A stretch of DNA of 19,856 nt from CAYNBT01 sp964396025 (GCA_964396025.1 CAYNBT010000015.1:1-19856), one strand, 5' to 3'; shown: positions 6,645 to 13,282, counted from the first letter of the stretch. Notes: generated by a model from the letters alone, not told the origin. A program made the numbers and translations.

Positions 6645-7997
6645 ATGCCACCAGAAATTTCTCAAAATAATCAAGTAGAACAGCCACAGATACCCGCACA
6701 TACAAGCACGCCAAAAAATGGTGTTTGGCTTATTGTGCTTGTTTTTTTACTTTCGGTGTTAAGTACGTTAGCATATTCATTTGCAGCGGCTTACTACAAC
6801 AGTAAAAACGTAAAATATACTGCAGTTCCGCAAAAAAACAATGTTGCATCCCCAAAATGCGAGATAAAGACTCCATATAAAAATCAAACCAAAATTGAGG
6901 TTGCGGGTGTGCAAAAAATTAAAGATTCCGATGAAGCACGCCGTCTGGAAATTTTGTACAAAGACGACATTGATGCCCTACTAAAGGATTCTGGTGAAAA
7001 ATTTGAAGACTATGGCTGGAATGTGAGCAAAGACGGAAGCATGCTTGCGTTTGTGGCAACAAAGCAAGAATCGTTGGGCAACGAGCCCCTGAAAGCTCTC
7101 CAGACTGTTTATACCTATTCGTTTGAAGAAAAAGAACTAACCAAAACTTACACTCAGGTTCACGAACTTGTTGATTCAACAATGGGAAAGTTTTCACGAG
7201 TAAGTAAGCTGCTTTTTAGCCCTTCAGGTAAAGATCTCTATATTGGCACACACTCAGGCGTTAAAGTTTATTCGCTGGATTCGGGTAAAATATCAACGCT
7301 GTTTGAAAATCCTGAATCAGAAGAAGGAGCCTACTCTTTTAGTCCTATTGTTTCTTCTCCTGATGAGAAGTATTTGGTGATTGGAGCAGGGATGTACGAA
7401 GGCATGTACGACCTTCTATACAATTTTGATACAGCTGAGTTAGAGAAACTCGGCTTTACAAGTTACGTTGGCGGAAAGCGCGTGGTTGATTGGTATAACG
7501 ATAAGATGATTTTAAGCGTAAGTCTTTGGTCCAAAGAAGATCTGTCTGACGGTCTATATCTTGTTGATCCTGAGACACTAACGCCTACAGGGCTGTTGAC
7601 ACTAAAGTCGGATGGTTTTATTTATGAGACGCAGCTACATGGGGATTACCTGTTTTATACTTTCAATGATGACGAAGTTACAGATAAATTCACCTGCACG
7701 AATGCAGATACAATGTTCCAAATAACCTCAAAGAGTGTTGAAATTCGAATGCTTAACCTAAAAACGAAAGAAGAAAAAGTGATATTTAGCCTGGACACTA
7801 CCAATGTTTATGGTGTAGAGGATCCACCATATGACCTTGTACGTTATGCTGTAGACAAAATAAATGGCCGTGATGTGCTAGTTATCAGCACAAAAAAGCA
7901 CACCGGATTTTACGATACAAAGGAGCCTTTGGAGAATTATTTCATTTATGCGTATGATCTAGCTGACCAAACGCTTAAAAGTGTAGAAACAAAATAG
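6645..7997 (+). CDS. Membrane-anchored beta-propeller-like protein
   Basis: This 450-residue protein has a Pro/Gln-rich cytoplasmic tail of 25 residues, one membrane helix (27-50) and a large external domain. The domain has repeating units of the PD40/TolB or WD40-like kind: S-K-D-G-S-M-L-A-F-V, F-S-P-S-G-K-D-L-Y-I-G and S-S-P-D-E-K-Y-L-V-I-G, each the strand-turn-strand core of one blade. That points to a seven- or eight-bladed beta-propeller, usually a binding scaffold rather than an enzyme. No catalytic motif is seen. The mRNA seems leaderless. It is divergent from the amidoligase-like gene and convergent with the HD gene, so it is a single-gene unit. The exact fold and ligand are inferred. 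Confidence 0.75.
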   Translation: MPPEISQNNQVEQPQIPAHTSTPKNGVWLIVLVFLLSVLSTLAYSFAAAYYNSKNVKYTAVPQKNNVASPKCEIKTPYKNQTKIEVAGVQKIKDSDEARRLEILYKDDIDALLKDSGEKFEDYGWNVSKDGSMLAFVATKQESLGNEPLKALQTVYTYSFEEKELTKTYTQVHELVDSTMGKFSRVSKLLFSPSGKDLYIGTHSGVKVYSLDSGKISTLFENPESEEGAYSFSPIVSSPDEKYLVIGAGMYEGMYDLLYNFDTAELEKLGFTSYVGGKRVVDWYNDKMILSVSLWSKEDLSDGLYLVDPETLTPTGLLTLKSDGFIYETQLHGDYLFYTFNDDEVTDKFTCTNADTMFQITSKSVEIRMLNLKTKEEKVIFSLDTTNVYGVEDPPYDLVRYAVDKINGRDVLVISTKKHTGFYDTKEPLENYFIYAYDLADQTLKSVETK

Positions 7998-8031
7998 CTA
8001 CCAAAGAGCTTTTGTGGATTCCTTGGTAGCT
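7996..8031 (-). terminator. Terminator hairpin between convergent genes
   Basis: AGCTACCAA pairs perfectly with TTGGTAGCT over 9 bp. On the minus strand the stem is followed by ATTTTGTTT, so it best serves the HD gene. It overlaps the stop codon of the plus-strand gene, so it may also stabilise that mRNA's 3' end. Confidence 0.55.
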
Positions 8032-8048
8032 TGGTGACATGTTGCTAA

Positions 8049-8597
8049 TCAATCTAAATGGCTCTTGATTCTGTCATCAAATGGTAAGGTCATTATTAAT
8101 GCTTTAGTTTGTTCTGCGGATCGTTTGTACATCCACTTGCCTTTTTCAATCGCACTATCTATACCATAAGCTCTGACGTAAAAGATATACCCTTCGGCAA
8201 ACCACCTTATACTATCCGCATCCCGTACAAGGTCACTGTCTGGATCCCCTCCTGTCTCGTGTCTTGAAATTGCACTAGCAACCCTTCGTATGTCCTGTTG
8301 AGGAAACTCCAGCGACTCCATTAAATACGCCACAATTGCTGCGCTTCTGTTAGCATGGTCCTGTTTGTATTCATAGTACCTGCCTTGGCGCACGTTTAAA
8401 ATTGGAGGGATCCCGTAAGCCTCGTTCGGCAGAGCGCGCTCGATATCGTGGGCAAACGCCGCAATTTGTATCTGCCAGTCTGCTTGTGGATAGATTCGCA
8501 GCAGCCATTCTAAGGTTTCTTTACCGTGACTTAGTTCCTTGGTGCCTTGAAGAATATCAGTAATCAGTTGTGTTAAGATCGCCAGCTTACTATCCAT
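8049..8597 (-). CDS. HD-domain phosphohydrolase-like protein
   Basis: This 182-residue soluble protein has the ordered metal ligands of the HD superfamily: His24 (L-S-H-G-K), H-D pair 50-51 (A-H-D-I-E-R), His81 (D-H-A-N-R-S), His113 (S-R-H-E-T-G-G) and Asp126 (R-D-A-D-S). HD proteins with this layout hydrolyse phosphate esters, often of nucleotides. The substrate cannot be deduced here. The start is supported by GGAGGT eight bases before ATG and by an extended -10 (TGCTACAAT, 8626-8634). It is a monocistronic gene ended by the hairpin at 7996-8031. Confidence 0.85.
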   Translation of the reverse strand: MDSKLAILTQLITDILQGTKELSHGKETLEWLLRIYPQADWQIQIAAFAHDIERALPNEAYGIPPILNVRQGRYYEYKQDHANRSAAIVAYLMESLEFPQQDIRRVASAISRHETGGDPDSDLVRDADSIRWFAEGYIFYVRAYGIDSAIEKGKWMYKRSAEQTKALIMTLPFDDRIKSHLD

Positions 8598-8625
8598 TGG
8601 CCCGTACCTCCAGTAAGTTTTAGCT

Positions 8626-8634
8626 ATTGTAGCA
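8626..8634 (-). promoter_or_regulatory. Extended -10 promoter of the HD gene
   Basis: TGCTACAAT on the minus strand (TG-C-TACAAT) lies about 30 bases before the ATG, leaving a short leader with GGAGGT. The identical nonamer precedes tRNA-Pro(UGG) at 9594-9602. Confidence 0.55.
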
Positions 8635-8658
8635 GATTGCGCTAGTAAAAGTTAAAAA

Positions 8659-8685
8659 GGCGCCTGTGAGTTAATCCTAGGCGCC
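8659..8685 (-). terminator. Intrinsic terminator of the 88-residue gene
   Basis: On the minus strand GGCGCCT pairs with AGGCGCC (7 bp, GC-rich) around a 13-base loop and is followed by TTTTTAAC. It starts nine bases after the stop of the gene at 8694-8960. Confidence 0.8.
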
Positions 8686-8693
8686 ACTAAATG

Positions 8694-8960
8694 CTATTTG
8701 TCATATACCCAAACTGTCATTGTGCCTTCAGTATCACTGTATCTAAAGGAAATCGTAGCTTCTCCGCAGTCTAAAGACCCATGTAGTTTGATCTGAGGAT
8801 GAGGGGGCCCTTCCACTGTATGTATTTTCTCGTGGTTTATGATGTCTGATTTGTTCATCAGATCTATAATCTCTAAAGCACTAAGATGTACGCGAAGCGT
8901 AGACATAGCACTCCAAAAGGCACGAACTTGTCCTTCCAACTCATATCTGTCTTTACGCAT
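8694..8960 (-). CDS. 88-residue hypothetical protein downstream of tRNA-Pro
   Basis: The product has a charged helical first half (about residues 1-45, with R-K-D-R-Y-E-L-E-G-Q and S-A-L-E-I-I-D-L-M) and a probable beta-rich second half ending in T-I-S-F-R-Y-S-D-T-E-G-T-M-T-V-W-V-Y. No family is recognised and no signal peptide is present. The frame is open into the tRNA at 9056, but AAGGAG six bases before the ATG at 8960 fixes the start. It lies 33 bases after tRNA-Pro(CGG) on the same strand with no promoter seen between. Its own terminator follows, so tRNA and gene may share one transcript. Confidence 0.75.
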   Translation of the reverse strand: MRKDRYELEGQVRAFWSAMSTLRVHLSALEIIDLMNKSDIINHEKIHTVEGPPHPQIKLHGSLDCGEATISFRYSDTEGTMTVWVYDK

Positions 8961-8993
8961 AGCTGTCTCCTTGCTTTTGTGATATTGGTTTTC

Positions 8994-9071
8994 TGGTCGG
9001 AGTGGCAGGACTCGAACCTGCGGCCTCGCGAACCCGAATCGCGCGCTCTTGGCCAACTGAGCTACACTCCG
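8994..9071 (-). tRNA. tRNA-Pro (anticodon CGG)
   Basis: The acceptor stem CGGAGTG/CACTCCG has the C1-G72 pair typical of bacterial tRNA-Pro, discriminator A and an encoded CCA (8996-8994). Stem CGCGA/TCGCG closes loop TTCGGGT, giving anticodon CGG for CCG codons. The T arm GCAGGTTCGAGTCCTGC is intact. Confidence 0.96.
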
Positions 9072-9098
9072 TGAACTCTGCGTTGCAATGTCGCTGCT

Positions 9099-9126
9099 AT
9101 TTTAGCGCTAAATACTGCAGATTCAA
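9099..9126 (-). promoter_or_regulatory. Promoter of tRNA-Pro(CGG)
   Basis: On the minus strand TTGAAT (-35, 9126-9121) and TAAAAT (-10, 9104-9099) are separated by 16 bases. The -10 lies 27 bases before the tRNA 5' end. The -35 overlaps the inverted repeat at 9124-9138. Confidence 0.5.
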
Positions 9127-9138
9127 ACATTATGTTTG
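9124..9138. repeat. Inverted repeat CAAACAT-T-ATGTTTG between divergent promoters
   Basis: A perfect 7-1-7 palindrome overlaps the tRNA-Pro -35 box and lies 31 bases upstream of a consensus -10 facing the other way. It has the size of a dimeric repressor site. No regulator in the window can be assigned to it. Confidence 0.4.
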
Positions 9139-9165
9139 CTTGGACAAATATTGTACCTTATAGTA

Positions 9166-9174
9166 TGTTATAAT
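9166..9174 (+). promoter_or_regulatory. Consensus extended -10 promoter reading into the assembly gap
   Basis: TGTTATAAT is a perfect TG-N-TATAAT. A ribosome site (AAGGAG, 9201-9206) and ATG (9217) follow, so a real gene starts just before the gap. Confidence 0.65.
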
Positions 9175-9216
9175 TTGATACAAATCTTGGTGTGTCAGAA
9201 AAGGAGAACGTGAAGT

Positions 9217-9226
9217 ATGTTAACAG
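9217..9226 (+). CDS. Start of a gene lost in the assembly gap
   Basis: Only the first codons (Met-Leu-Thr) are present before the run of N. The start is supported by AAGGAG ten bases upstream and a consensus extended -10 at 9166-9174. A GTG at 9210 is only three bases after the ribosome site and is less likely. No continuation can be recognised on the right side of the gap, so the product is unknown. Confidence 0.4.
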
Positions 9227-9326
9227 NNNNNNNNNNNNNNNNNNNNNNNNNNNNNNNNNNNNNNNNNNNNNNNNNNNNNNNNNNNNNNNNNNNNNNNNNN
9301 NNNNNNNNNNNNNNNNNNNNNNNNNN
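9227..9326. other. Assembly gap (100 N)
   Basis: Exactly 100 undetermined bases, the conventional filler for a scaffold gap of unknown size. It lies between two similar tRNA-Pro genes, so repeat content may have broken the assembly. Order across this point rests on scaffolding only. Confidence 0.98.
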
Positions 9327-9503
9327 GGTCAGACTTTGCGGGGAGTGTTTTTTTTTGGTCAGGGTAGCAGGCAACTCGTCGCTCTGCTCCTATTGCGTCC
9401 AAAACTACTAAACTCGCTTCGCTCGTTAAGTATATTGTAGACTCGAGGCAATTCCTCACGCGACTAGAAAGCTGCTGTCCACCTTTGGTGAACAACACCT
9501 TTC
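9327..9503. other. Non-coding stretch between gap and tRNA-Pro(UGG)
   Basis: No credible gene is seen. It holds a run of nine T (9348-9356), a copy of a tRNA-Pro 3' end (9356-9372), a repetitive GC-rich patch around CTCGCTTCGCTCG (9413-9425), and a small CACC-TTT-GGTG hairpin (9480-9490). The quality of sequence next to the gap may be reduced. Confidence 0.5.
9356..9372 (-). repeat. Copy of the 3' end of a tRNA-Pro gene
   Basis: The minus strand ends in CTGCTACCCTGACCA, differing by one base from CTGCTACCCCGACCA at the 3' end of tRNA-Pro(UGG) (9504-9520). The match stops in the T stem; the rest of a tRNA is missing. It could be a pseudo-tRNA remnant, an attachment-site copy of an integrative element, or an assembly artefact beside the gap. 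Confidence 0.45.
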
Positions 9504-9581
9504 TGGTCGGGGTAGCAGGACTCGAACCTGCGGCCTCACGGTCCCAAACCGCGCGCTCTGGGCCAACTGAGCTATACCCCG
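9504..9581 (-). tRNA. tRNA-Pro (anticodon UGG)
   Basis: The acceptor stem CGGGGTA/TACCCCG has the C1-G72 pair of tRNA-Pro, discriminator A and an encoded CCA. Stem CGCGG/CCGTG (one G-T pair) closes loop TTTGGGA, giving anticodon TGG for CCA codons. D and T arms are nearly identical to those of tRNA-Pro(CGG) at 8994-9071, so the two are close paralogues. Confidence 0.96.
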
Positions 9582-9593
9582 ATACACGTTGGT

Positions 9594-9602
9594 ATTGTAG
9601 CA
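9594..9602 (-). promoter_or_regulatory. Extended -10 promoter of tRNA-Pro(UGG)
   Basis: TGCTACAAT on the minus strand ends 12 bases before the tRNA 5' end. No convincing -35 box is present. Confidence 0.55.
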
Positions 9603-9655
9603 CAGGGATTCTCTGTAAGGATAGCAGCTTCAAACTAACGAAGTAATGCCTATCG

Positions 9656-11227
9656 TTATTTTCGTGTATCCCTGAGTAAACGTTTTAACAAAGGTGTATT
9701 TGCAGCAAACCTAAGCGCATCCACATCTGCAAAAAGTTCGACCTGGTGTTTGTTATCATCTGCCTTTGCTAATCTCTCAACCTCCTCGTTATCAAAGTTT
9801 GCACAGCTAAACCCAGCATGTATAAGGAAATTTGCCATTCTGGGGTTTGTCACGCCCGATAATGCCATTGAACCTGCTATATGTTGTTCATCACAAAATT
9901 TCAAGAATTCTTGTAGACCTGCTGCAGCCATTCTCATTATTGTGTATGTCTCCCGTACATTTCCCGGTTCGGCCAGTTTTTTTTGGTCAAATGGTAAAAA
10001 ATGCACCTCGCAACCCATATATATGTTCGTTTCACTTGCTGCATCTGCAACAATGTTTCGTCGAATGATTTCAGGAATTTCCTCATGCTCTAGGGGTATT
10101 GCACCGTCAAATTCTGGTTTTTCTCTAAATACCACCAGCCCCTGGTATGCAAATTTAAATTTTGAATCCCCATCTCTCCTATATGCAGGTTCTACCCATT
10201 CAAACCTCCCATCTTCGTTAGGCACAAGCGCTTGTAAAGGTATGTCCTCAAACTGGCTACTGTGCCACTCGTCGTTATTTAGTTTTGCTAGCTCTATCAA
10301 GCTACTTCGATATAACATATGATCTTGAAGACCTAGGCTATGAGAAAATTCGCTAAGTGTGTTTTCAGCAACTTGCTTTTTTTCATGATACCAGTCGGTT
10401 TTTACTATGGTGGATTCCTGAGGTAGATCTAAGAAGAATCCTGCAGAGTTTGTTTTAGTTACTAGTGCATCTACGAATTGCATTATCTCAGGGTGGTCAA
10501 GATATTGTTCCAGAGTATCTACTACATTAATTCTTGCATACGGGCTATTTTGCATTAGTTCTAGTACCTCTTCGCGTACAGCTTCAGCTGTTTTGGGAAA
10601 CAACTCTCTATGCTGTTTCTCAAAATAAGTAAAGTCTGCTCCGTGGCAGTCAAATCTCTTGTCGTCTATACTTTTGCATACAGTAGCGAGAATATCCTGG
10701 CATTTTGCATCTGTATCAGTAGCCCATGGTATTGCGAGTAATGCCATATCCTCCGCAAAATGCCAATCTCCCTGATTTTGCGCTAAAAGGGCTGTTTGCA
10801 ATAAGCTATTAGCAACAGTTTCTCTGTCAGATTTATCAATCTCGTGATCAAAATACTGATGTGTGTTTTCCAAGTACTTCTTCACTGCGATTAGGTCAGG
10901 GCTTTTCAAATGGAAGTTTTTTTCAATTTGCGCCATATGTAGTAGTTCTGCCACTTGCATAACATTGTCTTGATTCAGCCTTGTAGAATTGAGTGCATAT
11001 CTAAATGTTTCCATTTGACTATCCGTTAACTCCATGTAGTGTGTTACAGCATAGTGCCCAAACTGCTCCTGTTCAGTTTCGCTTAGACAATTAAAACGCT
11101 CTTCTGGAGACATATCCGCAGATTGAGCCTCCACTTTTTGTAACACTGAATCCATTATATTGTTAGCATCCTGTCTATCCACTCCAAAAGTTATTGGCTC
11201 GTGTTCCAATAATTGTAACTCATCCAT
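9656..11227 (-). CDS. 523-residue cytoplasmic protein with a GNAT-like C-terminal domain
   Basis: No signal peptide or membrane segment is seen and no family is recognised as a whole. Residues 1-250 are helical, possibly repeat-like (for example 135-170). Residues 320-500 look alpha/beta. S-G-V-T-N-P-R-M-A-N-F-L-I-H-A-G-F (457-473) strongly resembles the last helix of GNAT acetyltransferases (TN-x-x-M-x-x-F/L-x-x-x-G-F). The usual acetyl-CoA R/Q-x-x-G-x-G/A loop is not evident, so activity is uncertain. A GTG at 11239 is open, but AAAGGTGATC six bases before the ATG at 11227 matches the extended anti-Shine-Dalgarno end, so that ATG is used. The start overlaps the 34-residue ORF upstream by eight bases, suggesting coupled translation. 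Confidence 0.75.
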   Translation of the reverse strand: MDELQLLEHEPITFGVDRQDANNIMDSVLQKVEAQSADMSPEERFNCLSETEQEQFGHYAVTHYMELTDSQMETFRYALNSTRLNQDNVMQVAELLHMAQIEKNFHLKSPDLIAVKKYLENTHQYFDHEIDKSDRETVANSLLQTALLAQNQGDWHFAEDMALLAIPWATDTDAKCQDILATVCKSIDDKRFDCHGADFTYFEKQHRELFPKTAEAVREEVLELMQNSPYARINVVDTLEQYLDHPEIMQFVDALVTKTNSAGFFLDLPQESTIVKTDWYHEKKQVAENTLSEFSHSLGLQDHMLYRSSLIELAKLNNDEWHSSQFEDIPLQALVPNEDGRFEWVEPAYRRDGDSKFKFAYQGLVVFREKPEFDGAIPLEHEEIPEIIRRNIVADAASETNIYMGCEVHFLPFDQKKLAEPGNVRETYTIMRMAAAGLQEFLKFCDEQHIAGSMALSGVTNPRMANFLIHAGFSCANFDNEEVERLAKADDNKHQVELFADVDALRFAANTPLLKRLLRDTRK

Positions 11228-11324
11228 GTTTATGATCACCTTTCAGAAGACTAACCAACAACTCCTTCTCAATTCTCTTTAGGTCAGGCTTATTCTCTTT
11301 TAAATTCAAAGATACTTTAACCAT
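11220..11324 (-). CDS. 34-residue ORF coupled to the GNAT-like gene
   Basis: ATG-GTT-AAA begins a short frame encoding a Lys/Leu-rich, probably amphipathic helical peptide (M-V-K-V-S-L-N-L-K-E-N-K-P-D-L-K...). It fills the space between the nuclease-like gene (stop at 11337) and the next start. It overlaps that start through ATGGATGA. It has no ribosome site, but TATATT lies exactly six bases before the ATG, the same leaderless layout as other first genes here. It may be a translated leader that raises translation of the 523-residue protein or gives it an internal promoter. No homologue is recognised. Confidence 0.45.
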   Translation of the reverse strand: MVKVSLNLKENKPDLKRIEKELLVSLLKGDHKHG

Positions 11325-11336
11325 AGTATAAATATA

Positions 11337-12563
11337 CTACACTAGTAACGGGGTCATGCTACTGGAAAGCAATTGTCTAAAATCTTCATCCTGCATACCA
11401 TTCCCCTGCTTTGTTCGTCTGATTGATATAGCTCCTGTTATTTCCACCTCTGCTAAGTTTGAGGCACCAAGTCTGTGAATCTCATTCAACCTTCTACGTA
11501 GTGAGTACGGAATGTCGTATGTCTCAGGTTCTACTTTTTGATGTCCATTCCTAGTTGTTGCTGTGCCATCGGTTGCTAGAGTTGTAACATATACACCTTC
11601 AACTCTGCTGGTTGTTTTCACATCCACAAGAACTGTCTTGCTGCTGCCGTTTTGTGTTCTGGCTGTAACCGTAAAATCAACACCAAAGGCATCGTTAGAT
11701 TCGTCGGCTTTCTTAATCTCAACAGCAATACCCTGCATATCGCCGAAGCCAGTTTCTAAGGCTGTTACCATTTCCTTAACAGCATGTATTTCTCCCGCTA
11801 CTCCTTCTTTTGTGTTGTTTATGATTTTTGTATACTCCATGTTATGTGGTAACAGGCTGCCCATTTGTGTAATAAATTCGGCTTCATCATCCCCTAGTTC
11901 AAGCCCATGCAGGACAAGTGCTCCAATTACGCCGGCCTTTACATCTGTTTTTAGTGCCATTGTTTGTTGCTTCGTGTCCCTCATAATGTCACTCTCTACC
12001 ATCAGTTGAAGTGCTGAAAGCAGCTGTATCTCCTCCGTGAACTCAGCTTTATCTTGTTCCGTCATGGGTGAATTTTCCAGTACCCAGTTCATATATTCGT
12101 TTTTCTGTATGGTTCTTTTTATTGCGCCCGATTGCACAATGAGGCTTTTGGAAGCAGGACTATTTGATGATTCTAGTCTTTGTTCCAATGTACGGTTTTG
12201 CTTGGCTAGCCATTTATTGTAGTGCTGCATTGCCTCCTCAGCTGATTCCGGAGGTTTACTTATCTCCTGTAATTCCGCTACAGTGATTGCAGGTTCATCA
12301 TCGTACAATTCCAGCAACTCTTCCAAATCTTGTGCCGTTACTAATCCTGCTAGATCAGTGTCTGCAAGATCCATCAACTCAAGAATATCAACTTGCTTTG
12401 TGCTTGTTTCTATTATCTCTTTAGGTCTCGTTGCAATAGGGTGCTCTTTGGGTAAGTTTTCCATGTTACTTGGCGCACCTTTTGATTCAAGATTCTTTTC
12501 AGCATTGTTTATAAACCTAAAATCCTGCTCACCTACTGTAAGTGTTATGTTCTCTTTAGACAT
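11337..12563 (-). CDS. Protein with a C-terminal PD-(D/E)XK nuclease-like domain
   Basis: This 408-residue soluble protein has an acidic, probably helical N-terminal half (residues 50-240) of unknown role and a C-terminal region with the PD-(D/E)XK pattern: G-E-I-H-A-V on a helix (Glu258), F-G-V-D-F-T-V (Asp296), then L-V-D-V-K-T-T (Asp314, Lys316) on the following strand. The spacing of 18 residues between Asp296 and Asp314 fits the fold. Such domains cut DNA or RNA, but some are structural. The start lies two bases after the stop of the gene at 12566-13270 and has no own ribosome site, so translation is likely coupled. No methylase or specificity subunit is nearby, so a classical restriction system is not supported. 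Confidence 0.75.
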   Translation of the reverse strand: MSKENITLTVGEQDFRFINNAEKNLESKGAPSNMENLPKEHPIATRPKEIIETSTKQVDILELMDLADTDLAGLVTAQDLEELLELYDDEPAITVAELQEISKPPESAEEAMQHYNKWLAKQNRTLEQRLESSNSPASKSLIVQSGAIKRTIQKNEYMNWVLENSPMTEQDKAEFTEEIQLLSALQLMVESDIMRDTKQQTMALKTDVKAGVIGALVLHGLELGDDEAEFITQMGSLLPHNMEYTKIINNTKEGVAGEIHAVKEMVTALETGFGDMQGIAVEIKKADESNDAFGVDFTVTARTQNGSSKTVLVDVKTTSRVEGVYVTTLATDGTATTRNGHQKVEPETYDIPYSLRRRLNEIHRLGASNLAEVEITGAISIRRTKQGNGMQDEDFRQLLSSSMTPLLV

Positions 12564-12565
12564 CT

Positions 12566-13270
12566 TTAAAAATCTTCAATCGCCCCTGCCAAAACCAACT
12601 CAAACGGTTTGGATTCATAAATTAAGTTAGAGTTATTGATCAAATCAATCACGTGTATTTTTATAGTATAAGTGCATTTGTCCAGTGTGCCGCACTGTGT
12701 GGGTATTTCTTCATCTTTTAGATTTTCGTTTCTTGAGAATTCTGAAATCACAAATACGTTATTATCCAAAAAGTATGCTCGGTCAAAAATACAGTTAAGT
12801 TTGGCGTTACATGTAAGGATTCGGCTGTTTAAGATTTTATCGTCTCTAAGTCCGTAAAAGTACGCATCATTAGGTTTGATAGGTTCGTTCTTGAGTACTC
12901 CTCTTGTTTCGTAGCGGTAATCTATAAATTGCCTTTCGCTTGGTGAAAATACCACATTGTCTAGATCTTTGTGTTCTAGCAATTTTTTGTTGAGTTCTTC
13001 TTCCCTGCCTTCTTCGTCTATTGAGTAAATCTCCATTCGTGTAGAATTAAAAACCTCGTTTTCTTCTTTGAGCCTAAATTCATCTGCTTCAATTTCGTAA
13101 TCTTTATTCTTGAGATTTGTTATCCATTTTTGGAATCCTTTACTGCGCTCCACTTTTTGAGGAAGTTTTGACCTGTCTATTGCTTTTTCTTGCTGAAAGT
13201 TAAGTATGGCTATTGAGACTGAACACAAAATTATGAGTAAGAACAGTACATTATGTAATCTTTGCTTCAT
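12566..13270 (-). CDS. Membrane-anchored extracytoplasmic protein of unknown function
   Basis: This 234-residue protein has one N-terminal membrane helix (about 7-25) and an external domain. V-F-S-P-S-E-R-Q-F-I-D-Y-R-Y and Y-F-L-D-N-N-V-F-V-I-S-E-F resemble the blade repeats seen in the larger anchored protein at 6645-7997, so it may be a partial or shortened propeller-like domain. Four cysteines (C-N-A-K-L-N-C and C-G-T-L-D-K-C) could form two disulfides outside the cell. It is the first gene of a minus-strand cluster and is followed after two bases by the nuclease-like gene. The start ATG has TAAAAT six bases upstream and no ribosome site. Confidence 0.7.
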   Translation of the reverse strand: MKQRLHNVLFLLIILCSVSIAILNFQQEKAIDRSKLPQKVERSKGFQKWITNLKNKDYEIEADEFRLKEENEVFNSTRMEIYSIDEEGREEELNKKLLEHKDLDNVVFSPSERQFIDYRYETRGVLKNEPIKPNDAYFYGLRDDKILNSRILTCNAKLNCIFDRAYFLDNNVFVISEFSRNENLKDEEIPTQCGTLDKCTYTIKIHVIDLINNSNLIYESKPFELVLAGAIEDF

Positions 13271-13276
13271 TACAGT

Positions 13277-13282
13277 ATTTTA
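13277..13282 (-). promoter_or_regulatory. -10 box six bases before the ATG at 13270
   Basis: The minus strand reads TAAAAT-ACTGTA-ATG. It lies only 25 bases downstream of the stop of the polysaccharide operon (13308), so this cluster has its own leaderless start. Confidence 0.5.

Noticed and set aside
9356..9520. Complete integrative element bounded by tRNA-Pro attachment copies
   Set aside because: The copy and the intact tRNA end are only 148 bases apart with no integrase between; an element could only be in the gap, which cannot be seen.
9220..9633. Open frame on the minus strand across the gap and tRNA-Pro(UGG)
   Set aside because: It runs through a tRNA gene and undetermined bases, has no ribosome site, and its translation is of tRNA-derived sequence.
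9750..10322. 190-residue open frame on the plus strand
   Set aside because: It lies fully opposite the 523-residue gene, is rich in Ser/Cys/Pro as expected of an antisense frame, and has no ribosome site.
11337..12563. Restriction-modification system around the PD-(D/E)XK-like gene
   Set aside because: No methyltransferase, specificity subunit or helicase is present within the window, so only a nuclease-like fold is claimed.
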